The translations under genes and the position numbers were made by a program. From DATBSK01 sp964532485 (GTDB lineage Bacteria; Actinomycetota; Acidimicrobiia; IMCC26256; PALSA-555), in assembly GCA_964532485.1 (NCBI GenBank), contig CAZHKE010000017.1:1-60104 (forward strand): a stretch of 60,104 nucleotides of DNA. The letters run 5' to 3'. How positions within the stretch are numbered: the first letter of the stretch is position 1; every line of letters begins with the position of its first letter. This document shows, piece after piece, positions 1 to 8,764 of this stretch. The notes below the pieces were generated by a model that saw only the letters and a list, made by a program, of their open reading frames with translations, was not told where the DNA came from and did not search any database.

Positions 1-69
1 GGCGTCGACACGCTCTCGAAGGGACCGTCGGGCACGTGCCCAGTGAACCACGACGCTCTGGCATCGTAA
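1..69 (+). CDS. C-terminal fragment of a truncated gene
   Basis: An open frame enters from the window edge and ends at the TAA at 67-69. The visible tail is about 22 residues, ending CPVNHDALAS. It is too short to assign a family. It could be the end of a secreted or binding protein, or a chance frame. The stretch 70-106 up to the stop of the convergent MATE gene holds no recognisable feature. Confidence 0.3.
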   Translation, partial: GVDTLSKGPSGTCPVNHDALAS

Positions 70-106
70 AACCACCCCTGTCGTGGGTCGGCGACGCAAG
101 AGGGAG

Positions 107-1435
107 TCAGCTGGGGATGGCGGAGCCGGTGACCTGCCACCGCTCGCCCAGGTAGCGCGCCGACAGGCCGACCGCGCGGGCCATGAACCAGAGCACGAGC
201 GCACACCACAGCGCGACGATGCCACCGTCGGCAATCGTGGCGATGGCGGCCGCGGGCGCGTAGACGCCGAAGGTCGCGACGATCATCGCGAGCGCCAGGA
301 ACCGTTGGTCGCCGGCACCGATGAGCACCCCGTCGAGGACGAAGACGATCGCGTTCAGCGGCTGCAGCGCGGCGACGATCCAGAGCAGCTGCATCGCGAG
401 GTCCTGCACCCCGGCATCGTCGCTGAACACGGTGACGAGCGAGGGTGTCACCGCCGCGAGCACCACGCCGAAGCCGACCCCGACGAGTGCGCCCCACTCG
501 AGCATGCGCCGCGCCACGGCGCGCGCCCCGGGCGCGTCGACGGCACCGAGCGAGCGCCCGATCATCGCCTGCGCGGCGATGGCGAGCGCGTCCATCGAGA
601 GAGCGAGGAACAGGAACACCTGGTACGCGATCTGGTGCGCGGCGACGGCATCGTCGGAGATCCGCGCCGCGAGGCTCGTCGTGGCGATGAAGACCACGAA
701 CAGCGAGGCGGTGCGCACCATCAGCGGCCCGCCCACGACGGCCGTCTGCTGCACCCCGGCCCGGGTCGGACGCAGCGGCGCCCGAGCGCGGCGAGCCGAC
801 CGGACGATGATGACGACGAACGCGGCGGCTGCGCAGATCTGAGCGAAGACGGTGCTCAACGCCGAACCGGAGATGCCCCAGTCGAAGCCGTACACGAACA
901 GCACCTCGAGCAAGACGTTCACGACGTTCGCCGCCACGGCGATCACGAGCGTCGAGGCGGTGTCCTGGACGCCGCGCAGGTAGCCCGCACCGGCGAAGCC
1001 GACCAGCATGAACGGCGCGCCGACCAGGCTGATGCGCAGGTAGTCGAGCGCGTCGGGCCGCACGTTCGCCGATGCGCCCATCGCGTCGACGATCCATGAT
1101 GACGCCGCGAGGCCTACCACCGTGAGCACGAGGCCGATGCCGAGCGCGAGCCACGCCCCGTCGATGCCCAGCGCCGCGGCCCCACGCCGGTCGCCGGCAC
1201 CGACCCGCCGGGCGACGGCAGCCGTCGTCGAGTAGGCGAGGAAGTTGAACAGCGAGAACGCGGCCACGAGCACCGTGCCCGAGACGGCCAGCCCGGCGAG
1301 CGGGCGGGTGCCGAGCTGTCCCACGATGGCGGTGTCGACGAGGACGTAGAGCGGCTCGGCGGCCAGCGCTCCGAACGCGGGGAGCGCCAGGCGCCAGATC
1401 TCGGCGTCGTGGGGGCTCCGTCGTGCCATGGGCAT
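107..1435 (-). CDS. MATE family efflux transporter (DinF-like)
   Basis: Multidrug/toxin extrusion antiporter of the inner membrane, expected to export organic cations or drugs using a Na+ or H+ gradient. The 442-residue length and about 12 hydrophobic segments fit the family. The N-terminal segment LPALGALAAEPLYVL-type sequence with VDTAIVGQLG is characteristic of the DinF branch, and a second copy of the fold begins near residue 230 (GPLMVRTASLF). The ATG at 1435 is chosen because a TACCGT -10 element lies 7 nt upstream on the same strand, giving a leaderless start; an internal ATG two codons later is the alternative. The substrate cannot be read from sequence. Confidence 0.9.
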   Translation of the reverse strand: MPMARRSPHDAEIWRLALPAFGALAAEPLYVLVDTAIVGQLGTRPLAGLAVSGTVLVAAFSLFNFLAYSTTAAVARRVGAGDRRGAAALGIDGAWLALGIGLVLTVVGLAASSWIVDAMGASANVRPDALDYLRISLVGAPFMLVGFAGAGYLRGVQDTASTLVIAVAANVVNVLLEVLFVYGFDWGISGSALSTVFAQICAAAAFVVIIVRSARRARAPLRPTRAGVQQTAVVGGPLMVRTASLFVVFIATTSLAARISDDAVAAHQIAYQVFLFLALSMDALAIAAQAMIGRSLGAVDAPGARAVARRMLEWGALVGVGFGVVLAAVTPSLVTVFSDDAGVQDLAMQLLWIVAALQPLNAIVFVLDGVLIGAGDQRFLALAMIVATFGVYAPAAAIATIADGGIVALWCALVLWFMARAVGLSARYLGERWQVTGSAIPS

Positions 1436-1442
1436 CGGCGGG

Positions 1443-1448
1443 ACGGTA
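1443..1448 (-). promoter_or_regulatory. -10 element of leaderless promoter, MATE gene
   Basis: TACCGT on the minus strand, 7 nt from the ATG at 1435. It matches the TAnnnT-N6-8-start arrangement seen before many genes in this window. No clear -35 was identified. Confidence 0.5.
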
Positions 1449-1494
1449 CGAGCGAGGCGGGGTGGGTGTCACACCCCCGCGCGACATTGACGTC

Positions 1495-1866
1495 ATGGGC
1501 GGAGGACCCACCACCCCGGACGGGGCGGCACGACGCGTGCGGGCGCTGCGCTTCGCCGAGGCGGCGAAGCGCCTCGGCGCGGCCACACGCGCCGCCGGCC
1601 TCGTGGTGCCCGCGTTCCGGTGCCCGCCCCGCCTCCCGGGCGTTCCCCGCACGGTGCGGCGCTACCCGGGGGGCGCGGTCGTGTCGCTGGTGCTGCGCGA
1701 CCGTCCGTGGGACGAGGTCGCCGGCGACATGGTCGAAGGCGTCCTGGTGGTCAACCGGCTGGAGGGCGAAGCCGCGCTGCGGATGCGCACCGCGCTGGCG
1801 GAGTCGCTCGGCACGACGGCGGGGCCGACCGCGCTGTCACCGGTCTCGCACCCCGAGGCGGCATGA
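1495..1866 (+). CDS. conserved hypothetical protein
   Basis: A 123-residue soluble protein with no signal peptide or membrane segment. The middle carries RRYPGGAVVSLVLRDRPW and GDMVEGVLVVNRL, which read like a folded beta-alpha domain rather than a shadow frame. I do not recognise the family. The ATG at 1495 is chosen over an upstream in-frame ATG at 1423 because the upstream extension is Gly/Arg-rich and overlaps the MATE promoter. It ends 19 bp before the convergent gene that stops at 1886. Confidence 0.55.
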   Translation: MGGGPTTPDGAARRVRALRFAEAAKRLGAATRAAGLVVPAFRCPPRLPGVPRTVRRYPGGAVVSLVLRDRPWDEVAGDMVEGVLVVNRLEGEAALRMRTALAESLGTTAGPTALSPVSHPEAA

Positions 1867-1885
1867 GGCCGCGCCGGCCCATGGC

Positions 1886-2896
1886 TCAGGTCGTCGCGGC
1901 GGAGGGGTCCCAGTCGGGCGGCGCCGCCGCGAGGAAGTCCTCGAGGCGGCGCAGGAAGTCGTCCGGCGCGAGCACGCTCTCGTCGGCGCCCTGGAGGCGC
2001 AGCCGCGGGGTCAGGGCGCCGCTGCCGTCGTAGGACCAGGTTGCGTCGCCGGGCTCCTCGCTCGACAGCGCGGCGGCGAGCACGCCGAGATCGCGGCGGG
2101 CTCGCACCGGACGCGACCGGTACTGGACCCACGACTCGTAGCGGTAGGTCAGCTCGTAGCGGCGGCGCTGTCGGACGAGGAGCGCGAAGCCGCGGGTCGC
2201 GCCGTGCAGCGCCATCGGGTGCAGCCCCGACACCCACTCGTGGGCGAAGCGATGCCCGCCGAGCGGCGCGACGTCGTCGGGCACGTCGACGATCGCCAGG
2301 TCGAGCTCGGGGCGCTCCTCGATCCCGACCCGCCCCGACGCCAGCAGCTTCTCGCTCGCGGTCAAGGCCGCGTCCTCGTCCTCCCACAGCGCGCGGAAGC
2401 GGCCGACGTGGTCGCAGAGCTCGGGAACCCGCGCCAGCGCTTCGGTGTACAGCACACCGACACGCTCCGAGTGGTCCGACGGGAGCTCGAGCGGGGTGAC
2501 CCGGAGGTCTGCCCACCTGGCGAGGACCATCGACGCGCGCGCCGCATCGCGGATCGAGAACGTCCCGAAGTCGCCCGCGGCTGCGAGGTCGACGAGCAGC
2601 TCCTCGCGCGCCAGCGCCGCTTCCGGGTCGACGAGCGCGAAGACGCCGACGAGCCCGTCCTGGTCGAAGTGGTTGTTCGTCACCGCGGTGGCGTCACCGT
2701 GCAGCGACTGGCCGAGGCGCAGGTACCGGAAGGCCATCTGCGCCGAGAGGTCGGCTTCGGTGCCGGCGGGTGCGGGGTAGCCGGGCCAGTGCGTGAGCGT
2801 CAGCGTCGTGCCGTCGGTCGGCGACCCGTCGACGACCACGCTCGGGCGACCGTCCAGCCGGTGGTACGGCACGAACTCGAAGTGCTCGGCGGGCAC
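1886..2896 (-). CDS. conserved hypothetical protein (DUF6687-like)
   Basis: A roughly 336-residue cytosolic protein. The N-terminus FVPYHRLDGRPSVVVDG followed by LTLTHWPG and the motif NNHFDQDGLVG recall an uncharacterised actinobacterial family that I remember as DUF6687; the family name is from memory. The NHFDQDG segment resembles an acidic metal-binding turn, but no enzymatic role can be assigned. Two GTG starts are possible, at 2926 and 2896. The inner one is preferred because a CAGGAG Shine-Dalgarno lies 7 nt upstream and the family usually starts just before FVPY. The region up to the tRNA at 3011 contains only the tRNA promoter. Confidence 0.6.
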   Translation of the reverse strand: MPAEHFEFVPYHRLDGRPSVVVDGSPTDGTTLTLTHWPGYPAPAGTEADLSAQMAFRYLRLGQSLHGDATAVTNNHFDQDGLVGVFALVDPEAALAREELLVDLAAAGDFGTFSIRDAARASMVLARWADLRVTPLELPSDHSERVGVLYTEALARVPELCDHVGRFRALWEDEDAALTASEKLLASGRVGIEERPELDLAIVDVPDDVAPLGGHRFAHEWVSGLHPMALHGATRGFALLVRQRRRYELTYRYESWVQYRSRPVRARRDLGVLAAALSSEEPGDATWSYDGSGALTPRLRLQGADESVLAPDDFLRRLEDFLAAAPPDWDPSAATT

Positions 2897-2985
2897 GGCA
2901 GGCTCCTGGGTGAGGGTGTGGAGCACGATGAGGGTTCAAGCGCAGTTGAGGTCAAGTCCCTCCCTCGTGCGCCCGGGGACACACG

Positions 2986-2991
2986 TACCCT
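2986..2991 (+). promoter_or_regulatory. -10 element for tRNA-Leu
   Basis: TACCCT, 19 nt upstream of the tRNA 5' end, is the only good TAnnnT hexamer in this gap. A convincing -35 at 17-bp spacing was not found. Confidence 0.35.
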
Positions 2992-3010
2992 CGTCGTCGC
3001 CGACTCCTCG

Positions 3011-3095
3011 GCCCGGGTGGCGGAACGGCAGACGCAGGCGGCTTAAACCCGCCGGGCGCTTCGGCGTCGTCCAGGTTCGAATCCTGGTCCGGGCA
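3011..3095 (+). tRNA. tRNA-Leu (anticodon TAA)
   Basis: An 85-nt class II tRNA. Acceptor arms GCCCGGG and TCCGGGC pair (one G-U), the anticodon stem GGCGG/CCGCC encloses the loop CTTAAAC with anticodon TAA, a long variable arm GGGCGCTTCGGCGTCGT follows, and the T arm is CCAGG-TTCGAAT-CCTGG. The discriminator base is A73, as expected for leucine. CCA is not encoded. It reads UUA/UUG codons, which are rare in such a GC-rich genome. Confidence 0.95.
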
Positions 3096-3153
3096 CGATC
3101 TGACCGGCGAAGCACGCCAGACCCCCGTCTCCGATGAGTCGCCGCATCGCGGT

Positions 3154-3978
3154 TCAGCCGGCGCGGGTGAACCAGTCGCGCGCCGCGACCTGGAACGCCT
3201 CTCGGTAGGCGACGTAGGCGCTCCGCAGCTCGGCACCCGGCCACGAGTCGGTCAGCAGCACGTCCGGCAGGAGCGGGTCGGCGCGCACGTGGCGCAGCGC
3301 CGCCGCGCCCACGACGAACGCGTCGGCGACGAGCCCGTCCGCTCCTTCCTCCAGGCGTTGCGTCGACACGACGATCCGGTCGAGCAGCTGGCGGGCTCGC
3401 CGGGCCCAGGCCGTGGGCGCGAACAGGCGCCCGGCGAGCCGCTGGTCGTCCGCGTCGGGCCGGGCGCGCCACCACCGACAGTGTCGGTGCACCACCCCGG
3501 TGCGGTCGCCCAGCATCTCCTCGGCGAGGTTGTCGGGTCGTGTCCACACGCCCTCGCGCAGCTCCACGCAGCGCCTTGCCGCCAACGCGCGCCGCAGCGC
3601 CTGGCGCTCGCCCGCGGGGCGCGACTCGCTGGTCACGATCGCCATCGCCCAGTCGCCCGTCCAGTCACGAAGCGCGGGACGGATGCTGCGCTCCTGCTCA
3701 CGTTGGCGCTCGGCGAGCCGGCCGGCGAGCTCGTAGGTCCCGCCCTCGCCCGAGAGCTCCCCGCGTGCCGTCATCCGGTGGAGCGCCACGCGTGCCGTGC
3801 CGGGTGCGACGCCGAACAGGCCGCACCAGCGCACGAGGAGTGCAGCGCGGGCGCGGGGTGGGTGCATGCCCAGCAGCAGGCTAGCCATCACGGAACGGGC
3901 CGAGAGGGGTCGCTCGAGGAGTGCCGGGTCGCCGTCCGGAGCGGTCGGCGGGAGGGAAATGTTACGATCTTGCTGCAT
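3154..3978 (-). CDS. PaaX family transcriptional regulator
   Basis: A 274-residue GntR-superfamily-like repressor. The N-terminal winged helix (ARSVMASLLLG to ARVALHRMTARGEL, residues 27-75) is followed by the PaaX central region (RDWTGDWAMAIV) and the all-helical C-terminal domain (DPLLPDVLLTDSWPG). PaaX proteins bind acyl-CoA ligands, classically phenylacetyl-CoA, and repress catabolic or lipid genes. It is divergent from the desaturase at 4008 with only 29 bp between start codons, so it probably controls that gene and itself. The ATG at 3978 gives about 25 extra residues before the winged helix, so a later start is possible. Confidence 0.85.
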   Translation of the reverse strand: MQQDRNISLPPTAPDGDPALLERPLSARSVMASLLLGMHPPRARAALLVRWCGLFGVAPGTARVALHRMTARGELSGEGGTYELAGRLAERQREQERSIRPALRDWTGDWAMAIVTSESRPAGERQALRRALAARRCVELREGVWTRPDNLAEEMLGDRTGVVHRHCRWWRARPDADDQRLAGRLFAPTAWARRARQLLDRIVVSTQRLEEGADGLVADAFVVGAAALRHVRADPLLPDVLLTDSWPGAELRSAYVAYREAFQVAARDWFTRAG

Positions 3979-4000
3979 ATGATGTAATCAATGTAACATC
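3957..4000. promoter_or_regulatory. AT-rich divergent operator/promoter
   Basis: An AT-rich island in very GC-rich DNA. ATGTTAC at 3959-3965 is the exact inverted complement of GTAACAT at 3993-3999. In between lies GATGTAATCAATGTAACATC (3981-4000), an imperfect palindrome. TAACAT (3994-3999) also serves as a -10 eight nt before the desaturase ATG. Inference: operator of the PaaX protein. Confidence 0.55.
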
Positions 4001-4007
4001 ACCGACG

Positions 4008-4958
4008 ATGGCGACGACGATGCTCCCCGCGGCCGAGCTGCTCACGGTGCCGGACCCGGCGGCCCCGATCTCGCCCCGCGGCCGACCGACGCGCGAGCTG
4101 CGCGAGCAGCTGCGCCGCATCCCGTCGACCCGGAACGCGCTCAGCGTGGCGTCGGCGTGGGTGCAGACGATCGGTGTGCTCGCGCTCGCGATCTGGCTCG
4201 ACCACCCCCTCGGCTGGGTCGTCGCCTTCCTCCTCGTGGGCCGAAGCAACGTGTTGCTCGCGATCCTCAGCCACGAGGCCGCCCACCGGCTCCTGTTCAC
4301 GGACCGCCGGGTCAACGACGCCGTCGGACGGTGGCTCCTCGGCTACCCGGTGTTCCTGCCCATCGACCTCTACCGGCGCGGGCACATGAACCACCATCGC
4401 GACGAGTTCGGACCCAACGAGCCCGACCTCCCGCTCTATTGCGGCTATCCGATCCCGCGCGACTCGATGCGGCGCAAGCTGACGCGCGACGCGCTCGGCG
4501 TCACCGGTGTGCGCATCATGCGTGGGCTCCTGCGCGGACTCCGTTCATCCGACGCCGCGGTGTGCGGGGAGGCGTGGCGGATCGTCGTCACCCAGACGGT
4601 CATCTTCGGTGTCTTCGCAGCCGTCGGCTGGTGGTACCTGTACCCACTGCTGTGGGTGCTCCCGCACCTCACGGTGTGGCGGGTGCTCAACCGCTTGCGC
4701 TCGATCGCCGAGCACGGCGGCATGACGCGCTCCGACGACCGCCGCCTGACCACACACGCGGTACGCCAGTCGTGGCTCGCCCGCCTCGCGTTCGTGCCCT
4801 ACAACACCGGGTTGCACCTCGCCCACCACGTCGACTCGGGCGTCCCGTGGCGGAGTCTGCCCGCACTGCACGCCGAGCTCGCGCGGTCGGGATACCTGCA
4901 ACCCGACCTCGAGCAGCCCGGGTACCTCGCGCTCTGGCGCAAGCTCGCCTCTGGCTGA
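4008..4958 (+). CDS. membrane fatty acid desaturase
   Basis: Integral-membrane diiron desaturase that would introduce a double bond into an acyl lipid using O2 and electrons from a ferredoxin-type partner. The three histidine boxes are present: HEAAH, HMNHH and HLAHH. Four hydrophobic spans flank them (around IGVLALAIWL, VVAFLLVG, the segment after RIVVTQTVIFGVF, and YPLLWVLPHL). The 316-residue length fits. The ATG at 4008 is supported by the -10 element TAACAT eight nt upstream. The neighbouring PaaX gene suggests acyl-CoA-responsive control. Confidence 0.88.
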   Translation: MATTMLPAAELLTVPDPAAPISPRGRPTRELREQLRRIPSTRNALSVASAWVQTIGVLALAIWLDHPLGWVVAFLLVGRSNVLLAILSHEAAHRLLFTDRRVNDAVGRWLLGYPVFLPIDLYRRGHMNHHRDEFGPNEPDLPLYCGYPIPRDSMRRKLTRDALGVTGVRIMRGLLRGLRSSDAAVCGEAWRIVVTQTVIFGVFAAVGWWYLYPLLWVLPHLTVWRVLNRLRSIAEHGGMTRSDDRRLTTHAVRQSWLARLAFVPYNTGLHLAHHVDSGVPWRSLPALHAELARSGYLQPDLEQPGYLALWRKLASG

Positions 4959-4973
4959 TCGACGCTCGCGCGG

Positions 4974-6818
4974 TCAGCGGATCTCGATCGTGCCCTCGAG
5001 CGTCGTCTCGTCGAACTCGTTCAGGCGCGCACGGGCCGTGACGTGCCAGTCGCCCGCGATCGGGATGTCGAAGCCCGGCGAGTAGCCGTGGAACGACGTG
5101 AGCATCCGCAACGGGACCTCGATCGGGGCGATGCGCAGACGCGGGAGCTCGAACGTGACGCTGAGCTCCTCCACGGGCACGGGCGACCCCTCGGGGCTGA
5201 GCGTGTACGCGTGGATGTCGTTGGCGCCGGCGCGTGCGGGCGCGGCGTCCACCTCGATCCACAGATCGGCCGATTGGAGCGTCACTCCCGTCGCACCCTC
5301 GGCGGTCAGGCCGGTTGCGGTCTTCGCGGGGACCGAGTTCACGAGCAGTGCCGTCACGACGAGGACCAGCACCGACAGCAGCACCTCGACCGCGACGCCA
5401 CGCCGAAGGACCCGCAGCTCCCGACGGTCGTCAACCTCGAAGTCGTCTGTCTCGTCCATCTGGTAAGCCTCCGCGTCACCGTCCGGCGCGTCGTCGGCGC
5501 CGCCCTGCACGACGAGTGGCTCGTCGGCACGGGGCGGCGCCGCGCTCGAGGCGCGCTCCTTGCGCTCGTTCCACCACCAGTGCAGCAACCAGACGGTGCG
5601 CCGGGCACGGAAGGCGAGCAGGAGCATGATCGCGACGAGGAGGACCTTGATGATCAGCAACCGGCCGTACTCGGTGTCGCGCAACGCGTCGAGGCTGCCG
5701 ACCTGGCGCCAGCCCTGGAAGGTCCCGGTGACGACGACCACGGCCACCGAGCAGAGCGCGACCCGCGACCATCGGGGCAGGACGACCTCGAGACGCTCGA
5801 CATCGCCGGAAGCCAACGCGACGAACGTGAGCATCGCGAGTCCACCGACCCACACGGCCATCGCGCCGACGTGCAGCACGTCGGCTGCGAAGGCGGCCGG
5901 GACGTAGTCGCCGGTCGTCGCGTGGCCGGCCAGCGCCACGGTGACCGCGAGCACGACGGCGAGACCGATGCCGAGCGCCGGCACCACCCGCTGCGCCCGC
6001 GGCCGCGTCCCGTCACGGGTCGCGAGCAGCGCGCGCACGAGTGGGATCGCCGCCAGGAGGACGACGACGCGCGCGAGCCAGGCCAGGCCGTACCGGCTGC
6101 TCAGGACGTCGCCGAGGAGCGACGTGTCGAACACCTCGCCGAGGCCGACGCCGGCGCCGTAGGGCCCGAGGAGCAGGAGCCCGACGGCGGTCGCGCCCAG
6201 GCACACCCCCCACCCGCCCCACACCAGACGGCGCGCCCAGCGGGCGCCGCGTGCCGCCCGGTCGACGAACGACACGAACGCGAGCCCACCGACCAACGCG
6301 GCGATGCCCGCGAACACGCCCCATCGACCGATGCCCAGCAGCACGCCGACGAGCCGGTCGCCCGACTGCTCGTCTGTGAGCCGCCGGGCGAGGTCCTCGA
6401 GCTGTGGACTCGTTGCGTCCGACGCGGTGCCGACCTGGAACGTGAACGCGCCCCGGACCGGGTGCGAGTCGGCCGAGATCACCCGCCACGTGACGACGTA
6501 CGAGCCGTCACCCAGCTGCTCGGGCACGGTCGCGTGCACGACGTCGTCAGGCCCCGTCGACACGGCGGTGAGGCCGAGGCGGGCCCCGTCCTCGTCGTAG
6601 AGCCGGACGGAGCCGAGGTTCGCCTCCACGGCCTCGCTGAACTCGAGCCGGATCTCGTCGGGAGTCGTCTCGAGGATCTGGGCCGCGTTCGGCGTCGACG
6701 ACACGAGGACCGCGTGCGCCCAGGCCGGCGACGCGAACGCGACGAGCGCCACCACCGTGAGGGCGAGCACGGCGACCGCCCGGCGTGCTGTGCGTCGGGT
6801 CATCGCGCGCTTCGGCAT
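4974..6818 (-). CDS. CopC-CopD fusion copper protein
   Basis: A 614-residue membrane protein combining a periplasmic CopC domain and a CopD membrane domain. After the signal peptide (to about residue 34) the mature N-terminus starts HAVLVSSTPNAA, with the copper-binding N-terminal His and the family motif EIRLEFSEAVE. The CopD region (about 155-420) has roughly eight membrane segments including conserved histidines (LHVGAMAVWVGG, GHATTGDYVPA). A final domain from about 520 resembles FixH/YtkA-like beta sandwiches. It probably carries copper across or at the membrane. It lies 18 bp after a cytochrome c gene, so the two are likely cotranscribed. Confidence 0.88.
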   Translation of the reverse strand: MPKRAMTRRTARRAVAVLALTVVALVAFASPAWAHAVLVSSTPNAAQILETTPDEIRLEFSEAVEANLGSVRLYDEDGARLGLTAVSTGPDDVVHATVPEQLGDGSYVVTWRVISADSHPVRGAFTFQVGTASDATSPQLEDLARRLTDEQSGDRLVGVLLGIGRWGVFAGIAALVGGLAFVSFVDRAARGARWARRLVWGGWGVCLGATAVGLLLLGPYGAGVGLGEVFDTSLLGDVLSSRYGLAWLARVVVLLAAIPLVRALLATRDGTRPRAQRVVPALGIGLAVVLAVTVALAGHATTGDYVPAAFAADVLHVGAMAVWVGGLAMLTFVALASGDVERLEVVLPRWSRVALCSVAVVVVTGTFQGWRQVGSLDALRDTEYGRLLIIKVLLVAIMLLLAFRARRTVWLLHWWWNERKERASSAAPPRADEPLVVQGGADDAPDGDAEAYQMDETDDFEVDDRRELRVLRRGVAVEVLLSVLVLVVTALLVNSVPAKTATGLTAEGATGVTLQSADLWIEVDAAPARAGANDIHAYTLSPEGSPVPVEELSVTFELPRLRIAPIEVPLRMLTSFHGYSPGFDIPIAGDWHVTARARLNEFDETTLEGTIEIR

Positions 6819-6836
6819 CGCATCGATCCGCCGCGC

Positions 6837-7199
6837 CTACAGGACGTCGCGCTCGTACCGCGCGACCGCGCGAATCTGCGCGGGCGTCAGATCGCCGCCG
6901 AAGGACGGCATGAGGTTCCGTCCCTCGGTGATCACCGCGACCTGGTCGTCGATGTCCGGATACCGCTTGGCGACCCGGCCGTCGGACAGCTGGACGCCGA
7001 TCCCGCCCTCGCCCTCGGCGCCGTGACAGCGCGAGCAGTTGACGACGTAGACCTCGAAGCCGGTCGCCAGCTCGGCATCGTCTGCTTGCGCGCCGGTCGG
7101 CTTCGGTGAGGTCGGACCCGTGGTCCCCGAGTCGTCACCTCCACCGCACGCGGTGCCCACCAGCGCCAGCGAGGCGACGACGATCGCGAGAGCGCACAT
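6837..7199 (-). CDS. lipoprotein c-type cytochrome
   Basis: A 120-residue membrane-tethered monohaem cytochrome c. The signal peptide ends in a lipobox, LVGTAC, followed by a Gly/Ser/Thr linker. The haem site is CSRCH, and the distal methionine is in NLMPSFGG. The ATG at 7199 is preferred to upstream starts because a strong GGAGGGAGAGG ribosome site precedes it directly and it places the signal peptide at the N-terminus. Electron transfer in the periplasm, perhaps with the copper proteins on either side, is inferred. Confidence 0.88.
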   Translation of the reverse strand: MCALAIVVASLALVGTACGGGDDSGTTGPTSPKPTGAQADDAELATGFEVYVVNCSRCHGAEGEGGIGVQLSDGRVAKRYPDIDDQVAVITEGRNLMPSFGGDLTPAQIRAVARYERDVL

Positions 7200-7444
7200 C
7201 CTCTCCCTCCCCTTCCGTCGACGACGTCCGAGGGACGGCCCTCGCCCGGGGCTGGGAGCTTCCTGCGACATGCCCCGAACGTACGCGGTCGGCTCGGTGC
7301 CCGCGGCGCGACCGGCGTGCGGTCGACACGTTGGCAGCGTGAGCGCCGCGTCGCCGTTGGGATCTGGCACGACCAGCAGGCGACCGGGCACCTGACTACG
7401 ATCTCCGCGTCGCTGCACACAGGGCGAGCAGAGGGGAGCGGCGC

Positions 7445-8764
7445 ATGGGCGCGAAGACGCGGGGGATCCAGATCCGCCTGCTCGTGCCGCTGGCGATCGT
7501 CGGCGTGGTCGCCGCCGCCTGCTCGGGAGGGGGCGGATCCGGCGCGCAGCAGCACCAGCAGCAGCAGCGGTCGAACGACTCGCCCGAGGTCGTCGAGAAC
7601 GCCGAAGGAATCCTGAACAGCAAGCGTCTCGGCGAGTACGTCGACGAGGCGGCGACGATCGTGCCGGCCGAGTCGGATGCAGCCGAGCCCAGCCAGCTGC
7701 CCGCCTCCGCGGGTGGAGCGTCGGGCTACACGCGCTACGTGTTCCGCGAGTACGAGGGCCAGGTCCTGACGAGCCTGGTCGAAGGCCCCCAGGGTCGACA
7801 GCGTCGTTGCCAGGACACGACGTCGCCGTGCTCCTACGAGGAGCTCCGTGCGCTGGCGGCTTCGAGCGACCCGATCCCGGAGGAGCTGGGCCTGAGCCGC
7901 GGCGACCTCGACGAGCTGGTCGGCCAGCTCGACGCGGCCTCGGCCGCCGTCGCTCACTACGCCGACCCCGACACGGCGTGCGCCGACGGGTTCGTCTCCG
8001 ACCGGACCCAGACGCCGAACATGGGCTCGCACTTCTTCAACATGGACCGGATCCTCGACGGGGAGTTCGTCGCCGGTGAGCCCGAGATCATCATGTACGT
8101 GCGCGCGGACGGCTCGGCCCCCGAGGGCCCGATCGGTCAGTGCCGCAACGGTGTCTGGGACGGCGAGGAGCTCGAAGCGGTCGCCGCGGCCTACATCTTG
8201 TTCACCAACGAGACGGGCGGGAGCCACCCGGAGGCGTTCGCCGGCGACTTCGACAACTGGCACGTGCACTACAACCTGTGCCGAGGCCCCGGTGTCGACT
8301 CCATCTCGCCCCGTGACGTGTGCCGGGCCGCGGGCGGGACCTACTACAAGACGCTCGGCTGGATGATCCATGCCTGGGTGTCGCCCGAGCACGACAACGA
8401 CCTGGGCGTCTTCTCGATGTGGAACCCGACGCTGTGGCCGGTGACCGACGCGGCCGCCACCAAGACCCGGGTCACGTCGCGCCCGGCATCGCTGCCGGAC
8501 GACGAGGCGTTCTTCTCGATCTCGAACTTCTCGTTCGGGAAGATCCAGACCGAGGCCGGGGAGCCCGTCGTCATCGCCAACGCCGACTCGGTGCCCCACA
8601 CCGTCACGGCGAGGACCCCGCGCGGGGGGAAGGCGAAGGCCGACTTCGACTCCGGGGTCTTCGCCCCGGGGGAGACCTACGAGATCGTGCTCGAGAAGCC
8701 GGGCGAGTACTCGTACTTCTGCGCCCTGCATCCCGACATGCAGGGGACCATCGTCGTCAGCTGA
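7445..8764 (+). CDS. lipoprotein with unknown His/Met-rich domain and C-terminal cupredoxin
   Basis: A 439-residue exported lipoprotein: signal peptide with lipobox VVAAAC near residue 26, a Gln-rich spacer, a domain I do not recognise (about 60-345), then a plastocyanin/azurin-like cupredoxin (about 355-439). The cupredoxin has the type 1 copper ligands: His in VPHTVTA and the C-x4-H-x4-M cluster CALHPDM. The large domain has candidate metal motifs MGSHFFNMDRI, WHVHYNLC and MIHAWVSPEHDND, and several paired cysteines. Divergent from the cytochrome c/CopCD unit, it probably takes part in periplasmic copper or redox chemistry. Confidence 0.8.
   Translation: MGAKTRGIQIRLLVPLAIVGVVAAACSGGGGSGAQQHQQQQRSNDSPEVVENAEGILNSKRLGEYVDEAATIVPAESDAAEPSQLPASAGGASGYTRYVFREYEGQVLTSLVEGPQGRQRRCQDTTSPCSYEELRALAASSDPIPEELGLSRGDLDELVGQLDAASAAVAHYADPDTACADGFVSDRTQTPNMGSHFFNMDRILDGEFVAGEPEIIMYVRADGSAPEGPIGQCRNGVWDGEELEAVAAAYILFTNETGGSHPEAFAGDFDNWHVHYNLCRGPGVDSISPRDVCRAAGGTYYKTLGWMIHAWVSPEHDNDLGVFSMWNPTLWPVTDAAATKTRVTSRPASLPDDEAFFSISNFSFGKIQTEAGEPVVIANADSVPHTVTARTPRGGKAKADFDSGVFAPGETYEIVLEKPGEYSYFCALHPDMQGTIVVS

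Noticed and set aside
83..1099. Long plus-strand open frame rich in Arg, His and Asp
   Set aside because: It is the antisense shadow of the MATE gene; its composition is typical of GC-rich shadow frames.
3981..4000. Attachment site or phage remnant near tRNA-Leu
   Set aside because: The AT-rich island is better explained as an operator; no integrase or direct repeat of the tRNA end was seen nearby.
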